DNA of 64,000 nucleotides from Methanosphaera sp. BMS. GTDB taxonomy: Archaea > Methanobacteriota > Methanobacteria > Methanobacteriales > Methanobacteriaceae. The DNA lies in NCBI RefSeq assembly GCF_003268005.1, contig NZ_CP014213.1, positions 744,001-808,000 of the forward strand. The letters are read 5' to 3'. Below, in pieces: positions 46,521 to 56,511 of this stretch. Both the position numbers and the translations under genes were made by a program. The notes under the pieces were generated by a model that saw nothing but the letters and a program-made list of their open reading frames with translations, searched no databases and was not told the origin of the DNA. The stretch's first letter is position 1. Each line of letters opens with the position of its first letter.

Positions 46521-47672
46521 CTATCCATATAACACATCATCTATTTGATTATTTTCAATGACATCCTTACATTCGGCAAATGTATTATAAATAGCATCAA
46601 CCAGTTCATCCATGGATAATTTGGATGAATCCTTGGCAGACCAGTCCAACCTGATGGTCTTGGATGCACCAGGCATACCTACAGCCGGAATGGTTATAAC
46701 GTTATAGTTTTCAAGGAGTATCATAGAATAGACCGTAGCTATAATATCACTAGGGACGTCACAAACCAAACCCATCTTTTCAAGCTGAAGCTTAATCTCA
46801 TCCTCCTTAAACATGAATCCGGTCGGGGTCTTAAGCGGATTCAAATTCTTAGCAACAAGCTTATCATACAATTCATCCTTCTGAATGAACGCATCCCTGA
46901 TATCATCGGGTGAATATTTCTCGAGAGCCTTAACCATAGCAGCTACAAGCGGTGCCTGAGCCTCCCATCCATACTCATTAACTGTTAACTTTATCCTGTT
47001 TATAAGTTCGGCACTTCCGGCCATTAATCCTCCACGAGGCCCTTCCATCATTTTATCAGTACTTGTTACACTTAAATCGGCACCCAGATCAATTGCCGTA
47101 GGCTGATTATACACTGCCCTTCTTACCCTTGCACCTGAAGCATCATCAACGAATACAAGCAAGTCATTATCCTTTGCTATCTGAATGACCTTTTTAAATT
47201 CATCGACATCAATTACTTCATGATCCATTGTCGTACCGGTAATAAATACCAGTGAAGTGTTATCGTCAACCATGAACTCATCAAGTGAGGAGTATTCCAC
47301 ATAATTGGCATTTACCAGTTTGGCAGTACGGGGTATTGATGGATGACCCGGTTTTTTTGGAAGGTAATGAACTATTGTGGTGTGCGGCTTAACCAAGGTT
47401 ATGATTGTTGCTGCTATACCACTGGTGGTACGATTTAATGGTAAAACCTTAGATCCGCCAAGATGTTCGATTCCTAATTTCTGAATCCTTTCATCAAAAA
47501 CGGCCGGTCCGGCATATGTTTCAAGCAGTGATATGTCCCCAGGGGTTACATCAAATCCACCTGCAAGACCTGTTAAATCAATTAGGGAGTCAATACCTGT
47601 TGACTGTATTTTTTTATTGATTATGGATAAACCTTTTTCTCTTTTTTTAATTTCATCTAAAGTAACTGTCAT
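46521..47672 (-). CDS. SelA-like pyridoxal-phosphate enzyme, MJ0158 family
   Basis: 383 residues. The protein matches the archaeal MJ0158 group related to selenocysteine synthase and cystathionine lyases: LPLNRTTSGIAATIITLV, VDDASGARVRR, and the PLP lysine in SVTSTDKMMEGPRGGLMAG. MJ0158 itself is reported not to act as SelA; the family role is uncertain. No selenocysteine genes are seen here. AGGTG (AGGTGTTTAA) precedes ATG 47672. Neighbour 47766-48086 is on the same strand upstream. Confidence 0.82.
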   Translation of the reverse strand: MTVTLDEIKKREKGLSIINKKIQSTGIDSLIDLTGLAGGFDVTPGDISLLETYAGPAVFDERIQKLGIEHLGGSKVLPLNRTTSGIAATIITLVKPHTTIVHYLPKKPGHPSIPRTAKLVNANYVEYSSLDEFMVDDNTSLVFITGTTMDHEVIDVDEFKKVIQIAKDNDLLVFVDDASGARVRRAVYNQPTAIDLGADLSVTSTDKMMEGPRGGLMAGSAELINRIKLTVNEYGWEAQAPLVAAMVKALEKYSPDDIRDAFIQKDELYDKLVAKNLNPLKTPTGFMFKEDEIKLQLEKMGLVCDVPSDIIATVYSMILLENYNVITIPAVGMPGASKTIRLDWSAKDSSKLSMDELVDAIYNTFAECKDVIENNQIDDVLYG

Positions 47673-47765
47673 TTAAACACCTGTAAAATAAGTTATTGTT
47701 AATAAAAAGAATTATAAAATAAATATAGTGAAAAAAATAGTAGATAAATTGGTTGATATAATGTA

Positions 47766-48086
47766 TTATTCTACATTAACCGTAAATACATCAGCGAATA
47801 ATTCTACGATTAACTCCAATTGTTCATCGTTAAGGCTGATGATTGTTATATCATCATTTTCTTTGATGAAGTATTCTGCATTGACTATTGCACCTTTATC
47901 ATCACTGTAAATATATAATCCATCGGCTTCGTTTTCTTTGTCTTCATGGAAGTAGATTATGAATTTGATTAACATGTCAACGGCTTTAACTTCATCAAAA
48001 TCATAGTCAGGATTATCATTCTTTTTTTCTAATGCTTCTTTTAATATACTTACTCTTTCATCTAATTTATCTACATATTCACTCAT
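47766..48086 (-). CDS. Small acidic protein of unknown function
   Basis: 106 residues, not recognised. It is acidic, predicted mainly helical at the start (MSEYVDKLDERVSILKEALE) with alternating beta segments later (ADGLYIYSDDKGAIVNAEYF, DDITIISLNDEQLELIVELF). No signal peptide, membrane segment or metal motif. AGGGGA seven to eight bases before the ATG supports translation. 93 bases upstream of the PLP enzyme gene on the same strand, so possibly cotranscribed with it. Confidence 0.7.
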   Translation of the reverse strand: MSEYVDKLDERVSILKEALEKKNDNPDYDFDEVKAVDMLIKFIIYFHEDKENEADGLYIYSDDKGAIVNAEYFIKENDDITIISLNDEQLELIVELFADVFTVNVE

Positions 48087-48702
48087 TGCTATTTTCCCCT
48101 TATATAAATTACAAATTTTTTTTTAGTTAAATATAATAATATATTGTATCTTAAGATATTTATTATTTATGAAGATTACTTATCAAAATAGCTATTTGAA
48201 AAATGGGCAGATAATAGTAATCACTGCTATCTAATCAACCAAAAAAAATAAGTATGGACATTCATTTTCATAATCTATTTTTATATTAGTGCAAATTATT
48301 TTTTTTCAAAGTTGAATCGTTTCATTTATTTGATGGCTTTTTTTCATCATGTGCTTTTTTAATTAAAAGGGGATTTTTTTTTAAATTATCAGATTATTGC
48401 TTAAAAGATACTATGTCTTATTTATTAAAAACGTCTTTCTTAATAAGATGATGGCCAAATAAAGTTTTTCCATACAATCTGCAGCATCAATTACAAAAAA
48501 TCATTTGACAATCGGGTATGGATAATGATTTGGATTATGTGAAATACAAATAATCAATTCTAAATAATGATACATCAAATCAGTAGTTAATAAAAAGACA
48601 AAAGACTTATAAAATAAATTATAAAGAAATATACATAACTTGCTTTAATGTTAAATTTTGATTATTTAATATTAATATTTTAAGCAGATAGGAGGTAGGT
48701 AT
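48087..48702. other. Intergenic region between divergent genes
   Basis: 616 bases of AT-rich DNA between the small acidic protein gene (minus) and the flippase gene (plus). No RNA gene, repeat or frame can be supported. Confidence 0.4.
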
Positions 48703-50256
48703 TTGTCTGATAAAAAATCTAAACTAGCAGCCGGAAGTATAATAACAATGCTTGGTTCGGTTATTCTTAGATTAGGCGGATTTATTTATCGTTTTATATT
48801 GAGTAGATTACTTACAACTGCAGAATATGGAATTGTAGGATTAACATTACCTTTCCAGAATACCTTTATCATAGCGGCTTCAGGTGGTATACCACCGGCA
48901 ATAGCAAAATACGTATCTCAGTACAAGGCCGTTGACGATAAGGAAATGGTACATCAGATATCCGTTACAGGTATGAAGCTGATGGTATTTTTAGCCATAA
49001 TAGCGGCAGTGATAATGCTGATTATATCAGAGCCTGTAGCCATAAATATGTGGCACAAGCCGGAGGCAATATTGCCTTTGAGACTGGTATCATTGATTAT
49101 ACCGTTTAGTGTAATTGTCGGAGCCCTGAGGGGTATATTCCAGGGTTTCTATAATATGCAAGATTTGTTTTACAGTAAGTTTATTGAACAGATAGCTACT
49201 TTGATTCTTGCATCAAGTCTGGTATTCATCGGTTGGTATGCTGCGGGAGCAGTTTTAGGTACGGCATTAGGGTTTATGGTATCATTGTTCGGATCATATT
49301 ATCTTTATAAAAGGGACATCAAGGATGTCTACTTGAATGATGAATATGAAAAGATTTCATTTAAGGAAGAAACAAAGATAATGATTCAAATTTTTAAGTT
49401 TTCAATTCCGGTGGTAATATCCGGTATAGCGGAGATTATACTTTATGACTCAGGAACATTCTTTATAGGCATGTTCTTACCGGCACTCTTTGCAGGTCTG
49501 TATACCAATGCAACGGCCATCAGCCGTATACCATTGATAATAGCCAATTCCATCTCGGTATCAGTATTGCCTGCTACAAGTGAAGCAGACAGCTTATCCG
49601 ATAGTAAGTTGCTTAAGATGTATATACACCAGGCATACAGATATACGTCATTAACATCACTACCTGTTACTGCATTTATAATATCATATTCAATGCCACT
49701 TCTGTGTTTATTATTCGGTGATAACTTTGCAGCTGGTGCTGGAGCATTAAGTATCTCAGCCAGTGGGATGTTTTTCTTCTCAATGTACCTGATAGCCAGC
49801 AGTATGTGTCAAGGATTGGGCAAACCTTCATTTCCAATGTATTCACTGATTGTCGGAGCTATAATCAGTGTGGTTAGTTGTGTAGTTCTAATACCGCTTT
49901 ATGATATTAGAGGAGCATCCGTATCCACTGCATTTGCAACATTTATATTGATGGTCATGACGATTTATGAAGTCACTAGGTTAACGAAGATACATCCACC
50001 ATACAAGGATTTGGCTAAGATTCTTGTTGTCACGTTTATCATGATGACAATAATGGATTTTGCACCTCAAACATTAATTGGGATGATTGTTGGTGGAGCG
50101 ATTGCCAGTGTTATCTATGTTGTCCTAATCGTATATCTTAGGGCTATTAAAAGTGAGGATATGGTATTTATAGAACATATCGTTAATAAAACCGGGCCGC
50201 TCAAAAAATACTTGAACAAAATAGTTGTTAAAATAAATAATTATATTGAAAGTTAA
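48703..50256 (+). CDS. Lipid/polysaccharide flippase of the MOP superfamily (SpoVB/Wzx-like)
   Basis: 517 residues with about fourteen membrane segments. The opening KLAAGSIITMLGSVILRLGG and YRFILSRLLTTAEYGIVGL is typical of polysaccharide exporters of the MurJ/SpoVB/Wzx group. In a pseudomurein-walled archaeon it could flip lipid-linked wall precursors or glycans; this is inference. The start is TTG at 48703 with a strong GGAGGTAGG just upstream; no ATG fits. Transcribed alone. Confidence 0.88.
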   Translation: MSDKKSKLAAGSIITMLGSVILRLGGFIYRFILSRLLTTAEYGIVGLTLPFQNTFIIAASGGIPPAIAKYVSQYKAVDDKEMVHQISVTGMKLMVFLAIIAAVIMLIISEPVAINMWHKPEAILPLRLVSLIIPFSVIVGALRGIFQGFYNMQDLFYSKFIEQIATLILASSLVFIGWYAAGAVLGTALGFMVSLFGSYYLYKRDIKDVYLNDEYEKISFKEETKIMIQIFKFSIPVVISGIAEIILYDSGTFFIGMFLPALFAGLYTNATAISRIPLIIANSISVSVLPATSEADSLSDSKLLKMYIHQAYRYTSLTSLPVTAFIISYSMPLLCLLFGDNFAAGAGALSISASGMFFFSMYLIASSMCQGLGKPSFPMYSLIVGAIISVVSCVVLIPLYDIRGASVSTAFATFILMVMTIYEVTRLTKIHPPYKDLAKILVVTFIMMTIMDFAPQTLIGMIVGGAIASVIYVVLIVYLRAIKSEDMVFIEHIVNKTGPLKKYLNKIVVKINNYIES

Positions 50257-50416
50257 AAATAATACTTTTAATATATTACTCTTTTTTTATTAAATCTTTT
50301 TGAAAATCTTATTTGATTAATAGTCAATAGGATTACATTTAAAATATTTTTAAATGAATAATCAATTATAAGTTAAATGGTAAAAAATAGCTTTTAAAAA
50401 GAAAGATGAAGGAAGG

Positions 50417-52516
50417 TTATAATTTGATTTTTATATCCAGTGCACTGGATCCTTCTTCATAACAGAATACTGGATTGATATCCAATTCTTTGATTTCAGG
50501 GAAGTCTAATGTTAATCTGGTTACACGTTTTAATGTATCTTTAACTGCTTCAATATCACATGGAGCATCTCCACGGTAACCTTCTAAGAGTTTACTTACT
50601 TTTGTACTGTTGATTTGTTCATCAATAGCATCTTCAGTAATTCCATAACCTAATTTGAAGTTTACATCATTAATGAGGTTTACATAGATTCCACCCATAC
50701 CAAATCCTATGATTGGACCAAACTGTGCATCACGAAGCATACCTATTAGAACTTCCTGTCCTTTAGGCATCATTTTTTGAACTTCCACACCGTCAGGTAC
50801 GACATCTGGATGTGCTTCTTTTGCTCTTTGGATGATTTCTTCAAAGGTTTGTTCAACTTCCTCTTTGGAGTTGATGTTTACTTGTACTCCACCAATATCT
50901 GTTTTGTGTAATATCTTATCGGATGCGATTTTCAGTACTACAGGATATTGCATTTCTTCAGCTGCCTGACCTGCTTCCTCTTTGGTAGTTGCAAGTACTA
51001 TAGGAGCTGCTGAGATACCGTATGCTTTTGCTACTTGATATGCTTCGGAACCGATTAATGCATCTTTTCCACTGGCTTTTACGGATTCAATAATTTTTGC
51101 TGCTTCATCCTTGTTGATATCTGATAGACCATCCAATGCTGATTCATGTGATTTTTGTTTTATTTCAGTGAATGCTGCCATTCCTTTAAGAGCGGTTACT
51201 GCTGTTTCCGGGAATACGAATGTTGGAATGTTATGTTCACGTAATACAAGGTTTTCCTCTACGAATGTAGGTCCACCCATGTTTACTACCATGATTGGTT
51301 TGTCGAATCTGTTTTTAGCGTCAACTATTGCTTCTCCCACTTCCTTAGGTTTGTAGGATGCTGTTGGACATGCCATGATAATGGCACTGTCAATGTAGTC
51401 TTCTGCAAGTACGATTTCAAGTGTTTTTTCATATGCTTCTGGTGATGCATCTCCCAGTACATCTATAGGATTGTGAACACTACCCTCTTCCGGAATAACT
51501 TCCCTTAGTTTTGCCATGGTTTCGTCTGTTAGTTCTGCTAATTGAAGTCCTTCCTCTTCTATTTTATCGGCGGTCAGTACTCCTCCACCACCGGCGTTTG
51601 TTATTACTGCAATGTTTTTACCTTTTGGTAAATCAGTTTTTGAAAATGCTGTTCCAAGGTCAAATAGTTCCTGCATTGATCTTGCTCTCATTACACCACA
51701 GTTTTCAAATGCTGCATCGAATGCAAAGTCATTACCTGCCAATGCACCTGTGTGTGATGATACCGCTTTTGCTCCTGCCTGTGAAGAACCTGATTTAATG
51801 AGTATTACAGGTTTTTTCTGTGTGACCTTTTTCATTACTTCTATGAATCTTTCTCCTTCACTGATTCCTTCGAGATATCCTAGGATAACATCTGTTTTAT
51901 CATCATCTGCCAGTTGTTCTATTACATCTATTTCTGATACGTCTGCCTTGTTTCCCAGACTTACTACCTTACTGAATCCTATTCCTTCAGATACACTCCA
52001 ATCTATAATTGCAACAGTCATTGCTCCACTTTGTGATACGAATGCAATGTTTCCAGGTTCTGGCATTATCTGTGCAAATGATGCGTTTAGTGGTGTGTGT
52101 ATATCTAAACTTCCAAGACAGTTAGGTCCCTGGATGTTCATGTCATATTTTTTAGCTATTGCGGATAATTCCTCTTCGAGTTTTACACCGTCTCCACCTA
52201 CTTCTTTGAATCCTGCAGTTAGAACTATGACATTTTTAATTCCTCTTTGTTCACATTCTTCTAAGGAAGCGTTAGTAAACTTTGAAGGTATTGCTACAAC
52301 TGCTAAATCACATTCTCCTTCTATATCTAAAACTGATTTATATGCTTTTAATCCTAATATTTCACCATCTGCTTTGATGTTTATAGGATATATTTCTCCC
52401 TGATAACCACAGGTTTTTAAATTATCTGTAACTATGTAACCTAGTTTTCCTTTTTGACTTGATGCGCCTATTACAGCTACACCTCTTGGATTGAATAATC
52501 CTGTGAGATCTTTCAT
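50417..52516 (-). CDS. acd: ADP-forming acyl-CoA (acetyl-CoA) synthetase, fused alpha-beta
   Basis: 699 residues. The alpha part has the CoA-binding start LFNPRGVAVIGASSQKGKLG, ligase-CoA domain FVSQSGAMTVAIIDW and the phospho-His in VSSHTGALAG. The beta part is an ATP-grasp domain (YPVVLKIASDKILHKTDIGG, FGPIIGFGMGGI). It interconverts acyl-CoA plus ADP plus phosphate with acid, CoA and ATP. In an organism needing acetate it could activate acetate or salvage energy; substrate is not certain. Start at ATG 52516, eight bases after GGAG; an ATG two codons earlier is too close. Confidence 0.9.
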   Translation of the reverse strand: MKDLTGLFNPRGVAVIGASSQKGKLGYIVTDNLKTCGYQGEIYPINIKADGEILGLKAYKSVLDIEGECDLAVVAIPSKFTNASLEECEQRGIKNVIVLTAGFKEVGGDGVKLEEELSAIAKKYDMNIQGPNCLGSLDIHTPLNASFAQIMPEPGNIAFVSQSGAMTVAIIDWSVSEGIGFSKVVSLGNKADVSEIDVIEQLADDDKTDVILGYLEGISEGERFIEVMKKVTQKKPVILIKSGSSQAGAKAVSSHTGALAGNDFAFDAAFENCGVMRARSMQELFDLGTAFSKTDLPKGKNIAVITNAGGGGVLTADKIEEEGLQLAELTDETMAKLREVIPEEGSVHNPIDVLGDASPEAYEKTLEIVLAEDYIDSAIIMACPTASYKPKEVGEAIVDAKNRFDKPIMVVNMGGPTFVEENLVLREHNIPTFVFPETAVTALKGMAAFTEIKQKSHESALDGLSDINKDEAAKIIESVKASGKDALIGSEAYQVAKAYGISAAPIVLATTKEEAGQAAEEMQYPVVLKIASDKILHKTDIGGVQVNINSKEEVEQTFEEIIQRAKEAHPDVVPDGVEVQKMMPKGQEVLIGMLRDAQFGPIIGFGMGGIYVNLINDVNFKLGYGITEDAIDEQINSTKVSKLLEGYRGDAPCDIEAVKDTLKRVTRLTLDFPEIKELDINPVFCYEEGSSALDIKIKL

Positions 52517-52749
52517 AAACATTTCTCCAAATTAATTATTTTCTTTCATATAACATAAAACAAACTCAAAAAGTATTTTGTTTTTTCTTTATGTATGAAA
52601 GTTCCATGATTAATCATTATAATATGATTATCATGTATTAGATGGTTATATTTTTATCACTATAGATATATATACTTATTTCAAATATTATACCTATGAT
52701 AATTGCTATGTTAAAAAAAGTTTAAAAAAAGAATTGAAAAATATAAAAT

Positions 52750-54903
52750 TTAAAACTTCATAGTCAGGCTAATCCTATTTTTTTCATAATCCACTGATAA
52801 AACCTTTACAGTTACTATGTCTCCAACGCTGACAACATCCAGCGGATGTTTTATAAAGCGAGTACTGGACAACTCCGAGATGTGTATTAATGCATCCTGA
52901 TGTACTCCTATATCCACAAATGCACCAAAGTCAACCACGTTACGTACAACACCCTCAAGTATCATGTCCTCCTTGACATCTTCAATGTCCAGAATATCAG
53001 ACTTCAACTGTGGAGTATTGAGCTCCTGTCTAGGATCACGTCCCGGCTTTTTAAGTTCGTCAAGAATGTCCCTTAACGTCCACTCTCCAACATCCAACTC
53101 GTTTGCAAGTGCTTCGATATCGTCAACCTTAATGTCAACTCCACCATTTTTAACATCCCTGAGGTCATATCCGTATATTGTCAGCAGTGCCAATGCTATA
53201 TCATATGACTCCGGATGTACACATGTACTGTCGAGTATATTCTTTGGAGTGTATATTCTCATGAATCCGGCACACTGCTCGAATGTTTTTGCTCCCAGAC
53301 CCGGAACCTTCAAAAGCTGATTTCTATCGACAAATGAACCGTTTTCCTCCCTGTATTTAACTATGTTCTTTGCTATTCTAGGTGATATACCGGCGATATG
53401 TTCCATCAATGCACTGCTGGCTGTATTTAAATCTATTCCAACACTATTTACGCTTCTTTCAACAACACCATCCAAGGATTCGGAAAGCTTCTTGGGATTC
53501 ATGTCATGCTGATACTGTCCCACACCTATTGATTTTGGATCGATTTTTACAAGTTCAGCCAATGGATCCTGAAGTCTTCTGGCAATGGATATTGCCCCAC
53601 GCTGCGTTACGTCATACTCCGGAAACTCCTGACTAGCATAATCACTGGCCGAATAAACGGATGCACCTGCTTCATTTACTATTGCATATTCAACACCGGT
53701 TCCCTTAATTATTTTTGATATGACCTCTTCGGATTCACGTGAAGCGGTACCATTACCAAGTGCTATCAGGTCTATATCATATTTGTCAATCAAATCCCGT
53801 ACTATTTCAATCGTTTCATGTACCTTTTTCTGTGGCTCAGTCGGATATACAACAGCAGTATCCAATACCTTACCGTACTCGTCGATTACTGCCAATTTAC
53901 ATCCTGTCCTGAAGGCGGGATCCCATCCAAGTACTCTTTTGTTTACGATTGGTGCCTGCATAAGCAACTGTTCCAGGTTCTTTTTAAATACCTTTATTGA
54001 CTTGTCCTCTGCAACGTTGGTAAGAATATTTCTTATTTCACGTTCAATTGCAGGTGCTATCAATCGTTTATATGAATCCTTTATGGCTTCCCTTATAAAT
54101 TCAGTGGTGTACTTATTTGTCTCCAGTTTATTAGGATTATCAGAGTAGTTGATTAATACCTCATCCTCAAGGAAAAACTGAATATTCTTTAGCGGTGCCT
54201 CGATTTTTACCTTGAGTATTCCTTCCTTTTCGCCACGATTTATTGCCAGAATTCTATGCTGAACTATGTCTGATATGTTTTCATTGTAGTTATAGTACAT
54301 GTCATATACTGATGATGACTCCTTATCCTTTGCTTCAACTGAAAACATACCACGCTTTATGGTAATGTCCCTTATGAATCGTCTGAAGTATGCCTTGTCG
54401 GATATCATATCTGCGATGATGTCATTGGCTCCCTGTTTTGCCTCTTCTATCGTTGTCACCTCATCGTTGAGGTATTGACGTGCTTCCTCGTCAATTGAAT
54501 GGGTTAACTGCTGGTCATATATGGTTAATGCCAATGGCTCCAGGCCCTTATCCCTGGCCTTTGTTGCTCTTGTCTGTTTTTTCTGTTTATATGGCCTGTA
54601 TAAATCCTCCAATTCCACCAGGGTTAAGGCATCATTTATCTCTTTTTCCAGTTGAGCCGTGAGTTTTCCCTGTTTTTCAATGTTGTTTAGTATTTGACGT
54701 TTTCTTTCTTCCAGTTTAACCAGGTAATTTAAACGTTCGGATAATTGTCTTAATGTATCATCATCCAAACCGCCGGTTGCCTCTTTTCTGTATCTGGCAA
54801 TGAAGGGAATTGTGTTGTCTTCATTTATTAATGTAATTGCCGCTTGGGCTTGCCATGACTTGATATCCAGTTCATTGGCTATTGTTCGTTCTATGCTTAA
54901 CAT
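52750..54903 (-). CDS. tex: Tex-family RNA-binding transcription accessory protein
   Basis: 717 residues with the full Tex layout: helical N-terminal domain (IPFIARYRKEATGGLDDDTL), a YqgF/RNase H-like domain (GWDPAFRTGCKLAVIDEYG), paired helix-hairpin-helix motifs (FVDRNQLLKVPGLGAKTFEQ) and a C-terminal S1 domain (VRNVVDFGAFVDIGVHQDAL). Related to eukaryotic Spt6, thought to act in transcription or RNA handling. In archaea it is present only in some groups and may have come from bacteria. AAGTGAT precedes ATG 54903. Confidence 0.93.
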   Translation of the reverse strand: MLSIERTIANELDIKSWQAQAAITLINEDNTIPFIARYRKEATGGLDDDTLRQLSERLNYLVKLEERKRQILNNIEKQGKLTAQLEKEINDALTLVELEDLYRPYKQKKQTRATKARDKGLEPLALTIYDQQLTHSIDEEARQYLNDEVTTIEEAKQGANDIIADMISDKAYFRRFIRDITIKRGMFSVEAKDKESSSVYDMYYNYNENISDIVQHRILAINRGEKEGILKVKIEAPLKNIQFFLEDEVLINYSDNPNKLETNKYTTEFIREAIKDSYKRLIAPAIEREIRNILTNVAEDKSIKVFKKNLEQLLMQAPIVNKRVLGWDPAFRTGCKLAVIDEYGKVLDTAVVYPTEPQKKVHETIEIVRDLIDKYDIDLIALGNGTASRESEEVISKIIKGTGVEYAIVNEAGASVYSASDYASQEFPEYDVTQRGAISIARRLQDPLAELVKIDPKSIGVGQYQHDMNPKKLSESLDGVVERSVNSVGIDLNTASSALMEHIAGISPRIAKNIVKYREENGSFVDRNQLLKVPGLGAKTFEQCAGFMRIYTPKNILDSTCVHPESYDIALALLTIYGYDLRDVKNGGVDIKVDDIEALANELDVGEWTLRDILDELKKPGRDPRQELNTPQLKSDILDIEDVKEDMILEGVVRNVVDFGAFVDIGVHQDALIHISELSSTRFIKHPLDVVSVGDIVTVKVLSVDYEKNRISLTMKF

Positions 54904-55099
54904 TCATATCACTTTTAGTGTAAATATTATTTAATAATAATTATAGTTATATTTATCATAAAATTATTGTCTATCATTATTATGTTATATAGTTACTATT
55001 TTAAAAATTATTTGGATGTGGAGAAAAATGGGTTAATTACCATTATACAAAAAAAATATTTAAATATAAGTTAGTTAAAAAGGGGAGGATAGGAGTTAA

Positions 55100-55122
55100 T
55101 TAATCTAGATAAACTAGATTAA
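55100..55122 (-). terminator. Perfect stem-loop downstream of the CapA-like gene
   Basis: TTAATCTAG (55100-55108) and CTAGATTAA (55114-55122) pair fully around a five-base loop, four bases past the stop codon at 55127. Probable 3'-end structure. Confidence 0.45.
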
Positions 55123-55126
55123 TGAT

Positions 55127-56272
55127 TTATTTAGAATTAAATAATGAGAACTTTGAAGTGGTTTCATTATCCAGGCTGTAATGTATTACACCCCGTCCGT
55201 CATCAGTTCTTTCCATACTATCACATTGAGGATTCAATTCATCAAGTAAAGCATTGGCACCGGATGAATCCATAAACTGAGGTAAAAATCCGCTGACATA
55301 AATCGGGTATAATGTAGCGGTTACATTTGTCTTGTCAAGGTCAAATCCTACAATATATCCTACATGTGTATCCGACCTGCTTTGATCGAATATGGTATTA
55401 CCCAAGTTATAATAGATTGGCTTGTTCTTGTATAACTCGACACCCTGGGTTACGTGTGCATGTGCACCTACAACCGCATCAGCTCCGGCATCAATCGCCT
55501 TATGGGATATGTTTATCTGCATATCATTTGGACTTCTGGAGTATTCATTACCATAATGCATATATACCAATACAAAGTCAGAGCCATTCTCCTTGGCCTC
55601 TTTTATTTGTTGAGGTGAAGTTTCATCATCCCATGCGGAGTAGCCGGGACTATCATCCTTGGCTATAGGCATTACTTCCTGCGAATATTCCTGGAAGTTA
55701 TCGCTATCCATATAGTTGAATATTGTAATTTTATACCCATTTTTTTCAATTACTGCAGGTTTTGATGCTTCCTGTTTGTTTTCACCAACACCGATATGGG
55801 TGATTCCATTTGCGTCCAAGTTTTTCATGGAATCCCTCATACCCTCAACACCATAGTCAAACAGGTGATTGTTAGCATTAGCGGATATAACCGTACCATT
55901 TGTACCGTTAATCAAAGGTATATATTCAGGACTTGCCTTCAATGGAACATCACCCTTAACGGCATTTGAGGATGTGGTAAATGGATTTTCAGTATTTACA
56001 AGCAGAATATCACTACCCGATGTTACATTGGATATATATCTAAATGGGCTTTCATCAAGTGATAATACGGCGGGCGTATTTCTACCGAACATTAAATCTC
56101 CCGTTACAACTATTGACAGATTACTTCTGTTATCATTAACTATTGTCATGGATTCCAAGTCACTCGTATCACCCATCAATGCATGCAAATATGGACTATC
56201 CAGGGCTACAAGCAGTATTCCCAGTAATATGATCAATAGAATCAATAATATTAACTTATTTTTAAATTTCAA
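55127..56272 (-). CDS. CapA-family (PGA_cap) metallophosphoesterase, membrane-anchored
   Basis: 381 residues. One N-terminal membrane segment (LILLILLIILLGILLVAL) is followed by the calcineurin-like CapA fold: SIVVTGDLMFGRNTP, ILLVNTENPFT, ISANANNHLFDYGVEGM, VYMHYGNEYSRSP and VVGAHAHVTQGVELY, which carry the Asp, Glu, Asn and His metal ligands. Bacterial CapA takes part in poly-gamma-glutamate export; in methanogens the role is unknown but must be outside the membrane, given the anchor. The start is TTG 56272 with GTGAT nearby, as no ATG is available. Confidence 0.85.
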   Translation of the reverse strand: MKFKNKLILLILLIILLGILLVALDSPYLHALMGDTSDLESMTIVNDNRSNLSIVVTGDLMFGRNTPAVLSLDESPFRYISNVTSGSDILLVNTENPFTTSSNAVKGDVPLKASPEYIPLINGTNGTVISANANNHLFDYGVEGMRDSMKNLDANGITHIGVGENKQEASKPAVIEKNGYKITIFNYMDSDNFQEYSQEVMPIAKDDSPGYSAWDDETSPQQIKEAKENGSDFVLVYMHYGNEYSRSPNDMQINISHKAIDAGADAVVGAHAHVTQGVELYKNKPIYYNLGNTIFDQSRSDTHVGYIVGFDLDKTNVTATLYPIYVSGFLPQFMDSSGANALLDELNPQCDSMERTDDGRGVIHYSLDNETTSKFSLFNSK

Positions 56273-56511
56273 ATTATCACGACATATTTAAATACTATAA
56301 ATATATCTATGATTATTTAGATAAAAATACTTTCTCTATTAATTATTAATTTTAACAAAATATTTTTCTCTTAGGTAGTTTATTCCAATATCATATCTAA
56401 ATTTTTTTATAGCTTTTAAAACATATATTATATTATAATAAAAAAATATTTTAATTATAAAATTTATTTTTACATTATTATCTTAAATTACATATTAACA
56501 GGAGGCTATCA
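56273..56511. other. Divergent promoter region, capA-like and gltX
   Basis: AT-rich spacer containing the promoters of both genes. AGGAGG at about 56501-56506 is the gltX ribosome binding site. Confidence 0.4.
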
